DNA of 64,000 bases from Cladochytrium replicatum (taxonomy: Eukaryota > Chytridiomycota > Chytridiomycetes > Cladochytriales > Cladochytriaceae): the NCBI GenBank assembly GCA_025526935.1, contig JAHLKD010000100.1, positions 62,001 to 126,000 of the forward strand, in the 5' to 3' direction. Every line of letters starts with the position of its first letter. The stretch's first letter is position 1. Below the pieces are notes generated by a model. That model saw only the letters and a program-made list of their open reading frames with translations. It was not told the DNA's origin and did no database searches. Position numbers and translations under genes: made by a program. Positions 31,780 through 43,585 of this stretch are shown here, piece by piece.

Positions 31780-33270
31780 ATCCACATCAGTATGGCTTTC
31801 AACTTGCTAGATCACTCTGACAGACAGCATAACAACATGTTGAAAATGTTACCGCAGCATACATCACATTGAGTTATCCAATGTTCTTCATGGACACCAC
31901 AAAAAAAGGGTACATCATCGCTCATGCACTCGCCTCCACTGGCAAACATTTAAAATATTATATCTGGATCACAAAAGAAGCTTCAGTGCTGCCAACTTGC
32001 ATATTGATCATGATGAAGATCAAAACAAAGAAGACCTCTTTCCTTGCAGATTTCAAACAACAACTTTCGTTGGACATAATTTACCAACATTAACACTTAC
32101 TGCAGTGCAGTTGCAAACTACAATGCAAGAATCTATGACCTACATCTGGATCACAAAAGAAGCTTCAGGCTGCCAACTTGCATATTGATCATGATGAAGC
32201 TCAAAACAAAGAAGACCTCTTACCTGCTGATGCCACAGATCCTCAGCAACCTACAGAAACAATTTCTGATACTTGTCATGCTGAATGGCAGAAACTTCCC
32301 CCATATGCAAATCCTGACCACATCTTGACACTCAAGAACAACATATTACTGAATCAACACTAATGATCCACTCTGTCATTCTGTACCACTCCATTTTAAT
32401 TCAAACAATGCATCATTGTTGCTACCCAACTGACATTCTTTCATATGTGCATAGCATAGTACAATTCCTTGATGATCTTACAGGCTGAACAAATCCAATG
32501 AATGCAGGAGATTCTTCAGAATCTCCAACATGTTGCAGAAGGTTATCTCCATACAATTGAAGAACAACAAGATGGATTTTATCGTTTGCTGCTATCAGGC
32601 AAATCTTGGAATAAGTATGCCCGCACAGTTTTAAGCTCTCATAATGAACAGATATGTGGACTGGTGATACATCAACCATCCTTGACATTGCTTGACGCCC
32701 AGCTAGACAACTCAGTAAAGAACAATTCCTACCATTCTCTCTGCTTGCAAGTATGCTGGACGCACATCTTAATGGCCTGCTTATTGCTCCATTCTTCCTC
32801 GTTCTCAGTTCTCAGCAGACCAACAGGCACTGGCTAGACTTTTCTCAATGATGCAGTTGCTGACCCCAACATTCTAGATGTCATTCATCGACAAAATTGC
32901 TGATTACTTGCCAACACTTCTACCATTAATTGAGGGTTGCCAGCACAATCCTAGTTTCAACATAACTCTTGAAATTGGACTTGCAAAAGCTATTCGTGTT
33001 GCAAGATTCGCCCTAACTCTGATCGAACCACAAACCTTCCGGCCTTTCTTGAACTTCAATTACTGGAGACCGTTGATTTTGATGAACAGTGGCCAGATTC
33101 CTCGGATCCCACCAATCTCACTACCACTCTTGCTCCAATTGCCCGTGAGTTCACCATGAAGAACATTCCCGATGGCAAATCACATCTTCCCGAGTGTCAA
33201 ATTTTGATTCGTGTCGCTCAGTCACCTGATCCATCCCCTCCCCGTCCAAAACTTGGATCGTTAAAAAATT
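31780..33270 (+). pseudogene. Eroded coding fragments right of the tRNA, unidentified
   Basis: Plus-strand peptide segments read for 30-90 residues and then change frame or stop. A segment with NLHIDHDEAQNKEDLLPADA lies near 32175, one with LTLIEPQTFRPFL at about 33010-33050, and one with ETVDFDEQWPDSSDP followed by an open run to a stop near 33270. The spacing suggests one large gene eroded by indels, partly duplicated (see the direct repeat). The family was not recognised. It ends about 15 bp before the start of the copper-fist gene. The stretch 31214-31780 shows no convincing coding segment. Confidence 0.35.
31962..32221. repeat. Direct repeat of about 79 bp, 181 bp apart
   Basis: The segment 31962-32040 recurs at 32143-32221. 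By eye the two differ only by one missing base and one or two substitutions. Both copies lie inside the eroded coding fragments, so a segment of about 180 bp was probably duplicated recently, after the gene had already decayed. Confidence 0.8.
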
Positions 33271-33285
33271 AAACTGGCCTGAGCG

Positions 33286-35249
33286 ATGATATTCTGGGAC
33301 GACCTCAAGTTTGCTTGCAAAAAGTGCCAGACCGGCCACAGGAACGCTACCTGCGACCACGTCTACGGGAGACCCTTAATCGAAATAAAGTCCAAGGGGA
33401 GGCCAGTCACCCAGTGCAACCACTGCAGAGAACGCAGAAAGGTCAGGGCCGGTCACTCCCACCACAGGTGCTGGTGCGGCGACGGAAGTGGGCCTGTAAA
33501 GAAGAAAGTCGAAGGTAGATATACTGTCAATGGTTTTTGGCGTTCGAATGGATGGTTGCTAACCTTTCTCTCCCAGTTCGCTTCTCTTCTGGCGTCGTTC
33601 TTATCTTTACCCCGGAACCAAACGACCCTGAGAGGCTGCGAGAACGTCTCCAGAATGATGGACTGATTAACCTTCGCATTGACAGAAAGGCCACTGCCGG
33701 AAAACGCGGAGCTACTACCACTGAAGGAACACAGTCTGAGTCTCCTGAACTTTCGGCTTCTGCGAGTGTACCCGCACGGAAAGGAGGAAAAGCTCCTATC
33801 CTCGAAAGCGTTCAAGTGAAATTTGAGTCCCTTGAGGTTGTAGCTGAAACTGTTGACGTCGACTTTGAAAAGTTTATCAGTAAGGGACACAGAAAAACCG
33901 AGGGACGCTCAGCTTACAATTTTATCTCTATGTTAGATAATCCTTGCTCATGCCAGTTTGGTGGCACCTGTATTTGCTCCGACCTCACAGCGAAAACTCG
34001 CACCAAAAAGGATGCAGCACGAAGCGACTCTCCCGCTTCAAACTCAGACGCCGTGTCTTCGTCCAGCTGCGGAGGAAAGCAAAAGAACTCACCGACACCT
34101 CCTCTGCCTGTCCTCACAAACCCCAACACATCAGCCGAGCCCAATATCCCCATTCAGTTCTACAACTCTGCAAACTCGAATCCACAACCATCACCGACCT
34201 ATGCAGTGCTCAACGGCGCCGCGTTCGGTCCTTTGCAGCCACAGGTCCCCCTCGCACCACGACCTGCCCATTTGAGTTCGTCTATGGAGCGATACGACGC
34301 ATATAACCATCCCCTCGCTCAAAAGGTCCCTTACAATATGTTCAGCGCCGCACCACCGAACTTCCCGCAGCAGCCCCAGATGCAGTTTATGCCGTACCCG
34401 AACGCTCAAGCCCCGCAGTACAACTACAATGCCTTGCCGGGTTACTACCAAACTCCGACGACCCCCAGTTCACAAGACTTTAGGCAGTTGCCTCAGTCGT
34501 ATGCACCTGACATATCCTCTCTCTCGCTGCTTGCAGCTGCGTCCGCAGGTATGCCGCCTTCGACCAAGCCGCCCAACGGTCAGATCGTGCGTGCGTCCTC
34601 AGGGTCAAAATGCTGCTCGTCAAAGTCGGCGCGACCACCACCCGTCGTAGCACCCCAGCCGAGCGGAGGATGTTGCGGGGGATCAGTCACACGCACTGCG
34701 TCCAGCGGAGGATGCTGTGGGGGTAGTTCCAAGCCGGCGACATCAGGTTGCTGCTCCCCCCATCCCGTACAAACGACCGTTAGTGGTGGATGTTGCGGCG
34801 GTGGGGGAGGAGGCTGCATGTGCGGGACCGCCAGTGGCGGTGGATGCATGTGTGCGACTGTGAGTAGCAGCGACTCCGAGTCTGGGTGTCGTTGTAGCTC
34901 AGTGTGTTCGTGCAACGGCGACGACGAGGAAGAGGAGGAGGAAGAAGAGGTCGAGGAGTTGCAGACCCAGCTATCGGGCATGTCGTCGATGATGATGCCC
35001 GCGCAACAACAACTCGGCGGCGTTTCGACAGCGTTCGTGCAAACAACTCAGACGAACAGCACGTTTGCGCCGGTGCCAATGACGAACACTACGAACGCGA
35101 GTGGTGGCGGTGCGTGCCCGCAGTCGGCGGGGCCGGACTTTGTGGCCAAGCTGCAGGAGATCCTTGGGGATCGGTGCTGTGGAGGCGGCAAGTGCGGGAG
35201 CGTGTGTCAGTGTCCTGACCAGGTGTCGCAAATGATTGCAATGACTTGA
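33286..35249 (+). CDS. Copper-fist transcription factor (ACE1/CUF1/MAC1 type)
   Basis: Two exons (33286-33514 and 33577-35249) give 633 residues. Residues 1-65 form a copper-fist DNA-binding domain: the zinc ligands in FACKKCQTGHRNATCDH and CNHC, the minor-groove motif KGRP, and the CWCG end. Yeast relatives switch on metallothionein or copper-uptake genes. Farther on are Cys-rich candidate copper-sensing clusters: CSCQFGGTCICSD around residue 215, a set of CCGG repeats around 450-530, CRCSSVCSC near 545 and CCGGGKCGSVCQC near the end. An acidic Glu run follows CRCSSVCSC. The middle is Pro/Gln/Tyr-rich, typical of activation regions. Whether it senses copper excess or shortage is not decidable from sequence. 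Confidence 0.9.
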
Positions 35250-35557
35250 TCATTAGGAGCGCAAGAGAAACACCAAAGGAGTAACTTTTTTGGAGTTTTA
35301 CTGTTCATTTTATTGTATCATATTCTGTTTGTGTTTTGGGATGAGAAAAGACATACGTTTTTCAGATAGTTTAGGTTCAGCAGAACAACATAGTGTTCGT
35401 TTTTAGGGCTACCAGCTCTTTCAGTAACAGAGCATTTAGAGTAAACTTCAATCGACATGTTAACTTCGATCGACATAAGGGAGGCAAAGAAGAAGCATCG
35501 GGAGACACCATGTGCGAAAACGGGTGTGCGAACCGAAGTGCGTGAGAAAGTTCCGCC

Positions 35558-35566
35558 TTTATAAAA
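35558..35566 (+). promoter_or_regulatory. TATA box of the fasciclin-domain gene
   Basis: TTTATAAAA lies about 60 bp upstream of the ATG at 35627 in an otherwise mixed-composition promoter. The spacing suits a short 5' UTR. The 35250-35557 stretch holds the 3' UTR of the copper-fist gene and the rest of this promoter; nothing else was recognised. Confidence 0.5.
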
Positions 35567-35626
35567 GGCACTCCCACTTTCTGCCCGCCGTGTGTTTTGT
35601 TTAAGAAGACTTGGCAACAACAAAAA

Positions 35627-37337
35627 ATGCGCTTCCTCTCACCTCTTCTGCTCTCAACCGCACTTGGATGCGTCGCGACCCGCGCAGCACCATCTTTGCC
35701 GTTTACCAGCAGCGACCCGGTCGTCGCCGTGCTGCGTTCCGTGATCGAAGATCCCGCGTTTACTTGGCCCATCGAGGATCTCATGGACGATCTCGTGGGG
35801 TCTCTCAAGCCCGTTCAAGACGAAAAGACTATTGGTAAGATTTAAGGTCCATCGCTGTTCCATAAGCTGATGATCATGTGCTCAGCGGACCTCATCGAGG
35901 AGGACTCGCGGTTGTCGAGCTTTGCTCAAGTCGTGAAGGAGCAAGGACGAGGCGTGGGCGATGATCTGGACAACCGCGATCGGAAGCAGACTGTGTGGGT
36001 TTCTGAAGACAAAACTGAAGATGTTGGTTAAGGATTCTCTTGTTAGGTTTGCGTTTACCAATGAGGCATGGGAAAAGTTTGAGAAAGACCACAACCACAA
36101 CGACGAGGATCACGACCACGACCACGGCAACGAGCATAATCGCCACCATGGTCGCTGTGGTCGACGACATCGCCATGGGAAAGATCGTGAAAACATAGGA
36201 GGTACGCAAGCACTCAGAAATACTTATCACAGCTAATGAAGCATGTTGCGAAAGCGCTGTTGAGGTACCATCTCGTTCGGGACGAGGAGCTCAAGCTCGA
36301 GGCAATATACGACGGCCAGCTCATCGAGACCGTGTTGAGGCTCGACTCGCTCGACGGCGAAAGGGAGAAGATCCGTGTGTTCAAGTTCCGCGAGGGGGAC
36401 GTGCTCCTTGTGAGTCACCTTCCTATATCAACAACCAAACATTAATGCATCCTTTTTGGTATAAGAATATGCAGGCGAGGATCATCGATGAGAAGCCAGC
36501 GGAAAACGGGGTGCGAAGTGACGAGATTGATTTACAACTCAGCTCAACGATTTGTTGAAGATTCTTCTTGTCATTGACCGCGTTCTTGAGACTCCGCTTG
36601 ACATTGAAACCACGCTTGCTGTGATTCCGACAGAGTTCTCGTCGACCTTGGTTGCGATCTACCGCTCTGGACTGCACCGTTATGTTAATGAGGGCCGAGC
36701 TGTCACGTTGTTTGCTCCCACCAACGACGCTTGGACTCACTTGGGCTATCAGGTTCCAACTCAGCGTTTCCTAACTCTGTGGTAGTGACTAATACTGGGA
36801 TGTCAGAACTTGTTCCACCTATTTTCGGACGCGGGAAAGAAGGATCTCAAGAAAATCATGAGTTACCATGTTAGCACCAAAAAATTTGTGATTATTCTTG
36901 CAAATGAGCTGATTGGATGATTGATTCTCGCAAGCTTGCGGATGAGCTCGTGTATTCGCCCAGACTGATCGAGGAGAAATCGGTCAAAGTCAAGACAGAG
37001 CACGAGGACAAGGAGCTCAAGATCGATGCCACCAAGAGAGAGCAAAGTGATTCTGAGAGTTTTAGGAACTCGGTTGAGGATGGATGGATCTCTGCTTTGC
37101 GACGCGACGGTGACGAGAATGACCCGTCTGACCGGGAGCCGAAGAACTGGGTGATCTCCATCAACGACGGGCAGGCTACCGTCCAGGTGAGAAAACTAAA
37201 GTTTATGTTAAAAGGAATTGATTTTTGTATCCATTTTGCAGTTCACGGACGGGATCGCTTCAAACGGTGTTCTGCAAGTCATAAGCTCCGTTTTGATTCC
37301 CGATGATGTGGACCTTCCAAACGAGCGCGGGCCTTGA
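35627..37337 (+). CDS. Secreted protein with two fasciclin (FAS1) domains and a His/Asp-rich insert
   Basis: Nine exons (35627-35834, 35886-35994, 36047-36201, 36255-36409, 36475-36510, 36561-36752, 36807-36869, 36935-37186, 37242-37337) give 421 residues. A signal peptide is evident (MRFLSPLLLSTALGC). The first FAS1 domain has VFAFTNEAWEKF, LLRYHLV and ENGILLVIDRVL; the second has VTLFAPTNDAW, IMSYH and a final ASNGVLQVISSVLIP. FAS1 proteins act in adhesion at the cell surface. Between the first two FAS1 blocks lies an insert rich in His and Asp (DHDHDHGNEHNRHH), a candidate metal-binding patch. The exon 3/4 junction was chosen for frame continuity. No C-terminal GPI-type segment is apparent. 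Confidence 0.83.
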
Positions 37338-37462
37338 TCAATCGAGCTGCGAGTGTACGAGTGTACCGTATTCACTTTCAACGGTCATTCAGCGCTCTTT
37401 TCAAATACGTCCGGCTTTTACGTTTGTTCTTATTTTTTTTAAAAATATCACGTGAATCGAAA

Positions 37463-38004
37463 ATGAAGGTGCGATCGTTTGCCGTGCGAACACTGGAGGC
37501 AAATATCAAGGTGGCCGCGGTTCCAAAGTTTGCGAACCCTGCTGTTTCGTCCATCTCGGTCACATTCGGCCCGCCGTCATGCCCGGGAAGACCAGCTCTC
37601 AGGTGAATATCGCGCACTCATACCATTGAACGACAAGGTCAACTGCTCATGCACAAAAATAGTGCGTTCTACGTGAATGAGCTGCCACGACTATTTGCTT
37701 CGAACCCGAATATAAAGGTAGAGACGCAGAGTGCGAGCAGCTGCCAGCTCAAGTTCCAACTCGGTACGTGTTTGAAAGTTGAGGCCGAGTTACCCAAAGC
37801 TCATTGATCTTTTTTTATTATAAAATGATCTTTGTTCAACATGTTTTTGGAATCGTGTTTGTGCATTTGCGTTCTTCCGGACGAAAAGATAACGGGAAGT
37901 CAGTTGGAGTTGCGGCGAAGGATATGGATCACCCTGCACACTTGCTGGACAGGATCAAGAAGGCTGCGACGGGTGGTGAACAGCAGGTCGCTCCGGCGTC
38001 GTGA
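37463..38004 (+). CDS. Small mitoribosomal-type protein (L51/S25/CI-B8-like fold)
   Basis: Three exons (37463-37602, 37663-37763, 37889-38004) give 118 residues. The N-terminus is basic and hydrophobic without acidic residues at first (MKVRSFAVRTLEANIKVA). The block PGRPALSAFYVNELPRLFA followed by SNPNIKVE has the shape of the thioredoxin-like L51/S25/CI-B8 domain, found in mitochondrial ribosomal proteins and complex I subunit NDUFA2. The end is KDMDHPAHLLDRIKKAA. The acceptor of exon 2 was chosen because the alternative gives an early stop. Length and composition suit a mitoribosomal protein (mL43, mL53 or mS25 type), but the exact member is not settled and a complex I subunit is possible. 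Confidence 0.5.
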
Positions 38005-39730
38005 TCCTGACTGAAAGATTGTGTCATCCATTCCCATTACATCATTACATCGTTCTCCAGTTCACCCGTCAAACTCAAAAACTGGATCCCAATCCTTTAA
38101 TTTTGTACGAAAATTTCTCAACACCAAAATAAAAACCTCCTGGCAGTTTAAGGGTGGCTTTGGCAAGTTCAGGCTATTTAAGTTCCTTCACCACCTCCTC
38201 AGAGATCAGTGTGCAAGTTCGCATCTTACGCTTTACGTCCAATGGGTGGCTCGACTGAAAATCCACTGGACCTCAGGTCTGTTTCATCTTGAGTTGTGAG
38301 AGGTCCTACCAGAGCAGGTCCACTGCTATTTTTGGTTGGCCTCCATTGGGTTTATTTTCTACGTCTGATTGGTCATAGAAGACAACCAACGCAGTCTGAT
38401 TCGCTATCACTCGGTGGTTTGTTATTCTAGGTCCCATTTTTTTGGCCTTTTCTCACTACAAACTATGTGCTATGAGGTCTTTAATCATTGTAGTCCGCGA
38501 GGCCAAACTATCTCTGCGCACAACACTGTTTATTGCCCTCAATGCTTACCCCGCTTCTCAACCAACTCCATCAGTGTTCCCACTGCACTAAGTAAATTTC
38601 TGGTTCCGATTGTTTCAATCAGCATATAAGCAGGTCATTGTTAGTCCATATATAAGCTGTTTAATCATTCTAGTCAGAACATTCTCCACACCCCGATGAT
38701 AACGTCCCCCTCACTGCGATTATTACTCACTGTGATTATTCAACTTTGTTTTCAGTTCCGCCAGTACTTACTTCAAAATTTAATAGATATTTTTTTACAT
38801 GATTAACATTTAATACCTTGTCTGATATCAGAAATGTATACCTCCACCATACGTAAAAAACGATATTTTCTGCTTCTAGAAATTTCTCTGCGTGAAAAAA
38901 CCGCTTGCCCGTTAGTCACATTGATGTGTACACATTTCATTTTTGTCCCTACATTTGCAATCGCATTGATGAAAATAATGATTGACAAAACTATAAAAAA
39001 TAACATCATTGACTTGCCTCTGCAATCAAATCCTTAACTCATGGAATCTCCAAACAATTCATACCACTGACCTATTATATTAATAATTAAAACATCCAGA
39101 TCTTTCCACACGTGACCGTGTTCTCCTCAGGTGAGTCGGCGGGTGTTCCGAGTCTGTCGCCGAACGGCAGACGAGACGGGGGTCGGTACGTACGGCGGCG
39201 CTGCAAGGTGTCAGCTGGGAAGAGGGTTGGGATGAAACCTTACACGATAACGAAGGACCCCAGATCTGTGCGTTGCAATGTGTCATACGAGAGACAACCA
39301 ACCCTTTTGAAAGGTGTTTTCGCCCGGGTCGGATTAAACGACGCCATTTTCGGTTTTACACGTCTGAATGAGTGCTCTGGAGACATGCCACATATAGGCC
39401 ACTTTTGAGCCCCACGTTTGAGATTTATCTTTGAGGATAGCTCGTGTGCCATTGTTTGTTCGATCAGTTCTGCGTCCTGTTACGGCCGGCGGACGGAACG
39501 AACGGTGTTTCTTTTTTTTTAATAACGACCGGCGGATCGGACCAATGCGTTTTACGATGATCGGAACGGAGGAGTGATGGTTTGTTTCTGGTCGAAAAAA
39601 TACGCCAGTCACCCCGACGATCCCTCCCTGCGTTTTCGAGACAGCAGTCGACAACAACCAAACTAACATCACCTGGAACAATTGTCTTCTCTTAGCATCG
39701 AACGAAAACGAAACTTGAAAGCCTAAAATC
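38005..39730. other. Intergenic region of 1.7 kb, no gene recognised
   Basis: A/T-rich between about 38650 and 39100. Short frames on both strands show no splice-linked continuation or domain. A stretch around 39120-39700 has mixed composition and several small open frames in conflicting frames. It probably contains the promoter of the SR protein gene. Confidence 0.45.
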
Positions 39731-40484
39731 ATGTCTCGAAGCGGTCGTAGCAGCACTTTGTTTGTTGCGGGTATTTCTTCTCGAACTCGAGCGAGAGACC
39801 TAGCTTACGAATTTGAAAGGTGTACAAAGAATGAGACTAGCTGCATATCTGCTGAATGCTAACGATTGAATTCTTCAGGTATGGTCGTTTGGTCCGGTGC
39901 GACATCCCAGCCCCTCGCAATTCCAGCGCAAGGCCGTAAGTTCAAAAGAATTTTGATGTAGCTTGGCGTTATGGCTGACTTTATGGTGTTAAGGTATGCG
40001 TTTGTTGAATTTGAGGACACTCGCGACGCTGAAGATGCGCTGTACGAAATGCAGGGTCGTCGCGTCGACGGATCTCCTCTAATCATTCAGGTAAAACACT
40101 TTCGTATCACCATAGCACATCCTTTCTCAAGATTTTTCATAGTGGGCTAAGAATGCTCCCAGCCGCACCTGGCGCTACGAAGGCCGCTCGCGCTCGCGCT
40201 CTCGATCCCCACGCCGTCGCCCACGCTCCCGCTCTCCCCCTCGTCGCAGGAGCCCGTCGCCCGACCGCGAGCGTCGATCTCCTCCGCCCCTCCGCGACGG
40301 GGACCGCAGGGACGACGACCGCGAGCGCTCGGCGGCTGGTGGAGATCAGAATGGAAACGGGCGCGATGAGCGCAGCGGGTCGCCACGTGGTGGGTCCCCG
40401 GTTCCTGGGTCTCCTCGTGGAGGATCGCCCCGACGTGATATGATGGATGAGGATCGTGGGGAGGAGGCCGGTTCGCCCATGTAA
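39731..40484 (+). CDS. SR-family splicing factor with one RRM and an RS tail
   Basis: Four exons (39731-39819, 39879-39935, 39994-40090, 40143-40484) give 194 residues. The RRM holds RNP2 as TLFVAGIS and RNP1 as YAFVEFED, with a regular spacing (RVDGSPLIIQWA at its end). The rest is an RS domain (RSRSRSRSPRRRPRSRSP and RRRSPSPDRERR), followed by Gly/Ser/Pro repeats (SPRGGSP). The protein belongs with the short one-RRM SR proteins that promote spliceosome assembly. Its activity is likely set by phosphorylation of the RS tail. Which vertebrate or yeast SR protein it is closest to was not decided. Confidence 0.88.
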
Positions 40485-43400
40485 AGAGATTGTGTGGAAG
40501 AGAGGCTGGTCGTGTTGAAATATTCGTTGTTGCCCACAACGCTTGAATCACACTCTATTCGATCAGCTTGCCATATAAATCGTATAACTACAATCCAAAC
40601 TTTGTGATATAACAACTAAGTCTTCCTTCTGGGGAGTGATGCCAAGGACGGAACTTTGAGAGACTGTCTGGGGAACCCCCAACTAGTAAACCTGCTAACC
40701 CTGTCTAACAAACACATTAGAACCCCCTCTGGTAAGCCCGCTAACCTTGTCTAACACACATGCTAGAGCCACTAGTAACAAAGCTGCTGACAACTGCACA
40801 CACATACTACAGCACTCACACTTGTGCTATTCATTAGTAGTCCAACAAAAGGCTGATATGCTGTAAAGTGCACTGTGTTGCTAGAGAAACTTGTAGAGAT
40901 GGGGCTTCCTGCTAATCTCTACTAATACATATTACAGAGATTCACATGAAACTATCAAAAACGTTGTGTCCAAGCATGGTTTGAATGCACTTCCACAGAG
41001 CAACACGCCCAATAGGGGTCAAAAATTGCGAAGTGGGTGCTGTGGTCTGAGTGAAAGTCTGTGGAGACTCGATGAAACCCCTCCAGACTTGTGCGGCATA
41101 TGAATCCATACACAGTTTATCCGTCGCGTTTATCCAACGGGGTCTATCGTGTGTTTCCGCCGAGAAGAACGCCTAAGAGTGGGGGCAAAAAGTGCTGTTA
41201 ACAGTAAGTGCTAGCAAAACGCGTAGTTACTAGAAAAACTTTTGCAGGAGCGACCGCTGGCCATCCCTTCTAGAAAGTTTCGTAGTTTATTACGCAAAGT
41301 ACTGTTTTCTGTCGCTATCGCAAGGCGTTTGGGCAAGAATGTAGGGGTTACAAGCGTTTCAGTGCGGTAAATAAGTGACCATGATCTCCCCTCTACTCGT
41401 TGGTGGGAGGCCCCATGGTATCGTCCACAGAATAAGCCGAATGTCGCTGACCCGGGAGACGGCCTGCATCTCGGCCCCGTGGTGCAGATGCTGACTGCCC
41501 TCGCTGGCGCCATCTTGTACTGGGACTGCCCAACCTGCCCCGAGGGAAGTGAGATAAGCGGAATGGCAGTCTGCACGGAATCCCACGGAGGTGGGCTGTT
41601 CGTTATGACACGCGGATTCTGCGGAGGGAATAAAAACGGGCCTTTAGCAGGATGTCGTTGGCTTGCTGGCTTGTCCGCGGCGGAACGGCGGAGACGATTG
41701 AACATTGTGCAAGATTAAACTACCGATTCAATCCCTTCGGTACCGCAAACATGTCATTTGCAAACAAAAGATCACTATCGGATGGATCCATATCCTCAGA
41801 TTGTCATTGACGTTGGGGGAAAAGTCGAATTTGAACAAGAATTGCAGATAGAGTGGGAGGGGGCACAAAAATCCATAGTTGTTGACCACTTCGAACTGGT
41901 TTAGAAATGGTCCATCAGCAGCAGTACGAATCTGCTATGATTCCATACTGAAGTGCCGGGCTTTGAGTCGCAACTTGTCGACAGAGGACACGTTTTCATA
42001 TTGAAGCGGTTCGTGATCTTCGTGGCAAGTGCGCTCGCACTCTGAAGTAAGACTGAATTCAGTTTTCTATCGAACCCAATCTCGGTTCCTAGCTTGTCGA
42101 TGACCTCCTTCACTGTTCACCTTATTGTGAACACTTTGCGCGTCTTGGCCAGGATGAGTGCTTCTTTGTCGCCTTTCGAGGATACCGTGTCGTGTTCTTC
42201 CTTTATGAGCTCAACCGAAGTTTCGAGCCTTTGATGTGAGAAACGTTCGAAGATCTGTTGCCCTGTGGTCCAAAGATCTTCATCGAGCCGTCCCACTTGC
42301 CAGTTCAATCTTCTGTATCAAGCTGCAGTCACTTAGGTTGGTCCCGGGAGGTCTCGTAGACTTTCTTTCGTCCATGTCAGTGCACCAGGTGACTGAGCGG
42401 TCAACTAGAGCAAAAGGGCAATCCAGAATCACACAACCGCACGCAACTCACCGGCAAACACGACAAAAGAAGTGATAGCGGACAGTTGGAGGCGGGTACG
42501 GAGGAATAGATGGTGCAAAGAGCGGTTGGAGACAGAGGGAGCAAGAGGGAGCGGTGAAGTTCGCAGTTTCCGCAAGTAGGAACCAAAGACGCGATTCCGG
42601 GGACACAAGAAATGTCGGACGGAGAATGCGGGACAAAGGAGAGAATCGCATGGTAATGTTTATCGAAGTGCATTGGGATTGGCATCGAGGGACCATTGCT
42701 GCTGCAGCTGGTCCTGATAGACAGTTCAAGAGTGAGTCCAACCATGGCTAGGAATAACTTATCGTCGATGCCTTGCATGAGACACTGGCATTGCTGTATC
42801 ACAACGGCGCTTCTAATTAGCGGTGATTTCGTCCATGAAGCCGCGCTATTCTTTAGCTGCTCCAATTGACCTAGAGTAGTATAACTGTCTCCTGTTGGCG
42901 CTTCAATGAGCGCTCATTCTCTTCCTCCATCGGCATAGAATACTGGCAATCTCCCTCCGTCATTCAATCTCCTTGTGCTTTCCAAGCAATATTTAGCCAC
43001 TGCAACTGGGCGAAAACGGGTCGTTGTACATACCAGACTCGTTATTATGGTCTTCCTGGATAGGCATAGGCCTGGGAGCAATAAGGGATGGGTTTCTCTT
43101 AACCGATAAAGAACCCGTTCGAACGCAAATAATCTAGATTATTTGATCTATGAAACCGAAGATTCAATACAGATTGACCAAGCAACGATCACTCCATTCG
43201 TCCATTAACCCTTCTTTGGCAATCAACCGAGGTCTCTGGCCTACAGTACTTAGCTTCAAATTGAAGATTTCCAAATGATAAAACGAGAAAACTCATGTCA
43301 TTTGCAGTTTTTACGTACCGTATTCTCCAATCCCCCGCGAAATAACAGTCAGCTCAAACAGTCCATAGTCCTTACTTTTTTCTTAAGCATACTAGTTCAC

Positions 43401-43585
43401 CCAGTGTGTTCACTTTATTGTGTACTTTAGTATCTTTAAACTGTAACGGGGGGGACACCATGACGACGGCTCGCTTCTGGCTAGCAAAGAACAATTGCCA
43501 TCGTTGGCGATCTTGATAAAATTTCATCGCATGATTTGATGCACTGTGATCGCCAATCGATCCAGTGCCCTACTCCTCTGCGCTG
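40485..43585. other. Gene-poor region of 3.1 kb
   Basis: No gene could be supported. A small tandem repeat lies at 40674-40766. A minus-strand open frame at 41705-41211 (164 codons) lacks any domain and overlaps a plus-strand frame, so neither is credible. A minus-strand stretch at about 42310-41901 reads as two coding-looking pieces divided by a stop (containing VKEVIDKLGTEIGFDRKLN) and may be a decayed gene. The segment 42900-43540 is A/T-rich and appears non-coding, and includes the promoter of the next gene. Confidence 0.4.
40674..40766. repeat. Short tandem repeat, unit of about 46 bp
   Basis: 40674-40720 and 40721-40766 share the pattern AACCCCC...GTAA.CC.GCTAACC.TGTCTAACA...TAG with several differences. 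A partial third copy may follow to about 40790. It lies about 190 bp after the stop of the SR protein gene. Confidence 0.6.

Noticed and set aside
41211-41705. A minus-strand open frame of 164 codons.
   Set aside because: No domain, no credible promoter or introns, and a competing open frame on the other strand; chance open reading frames of this size are expected.
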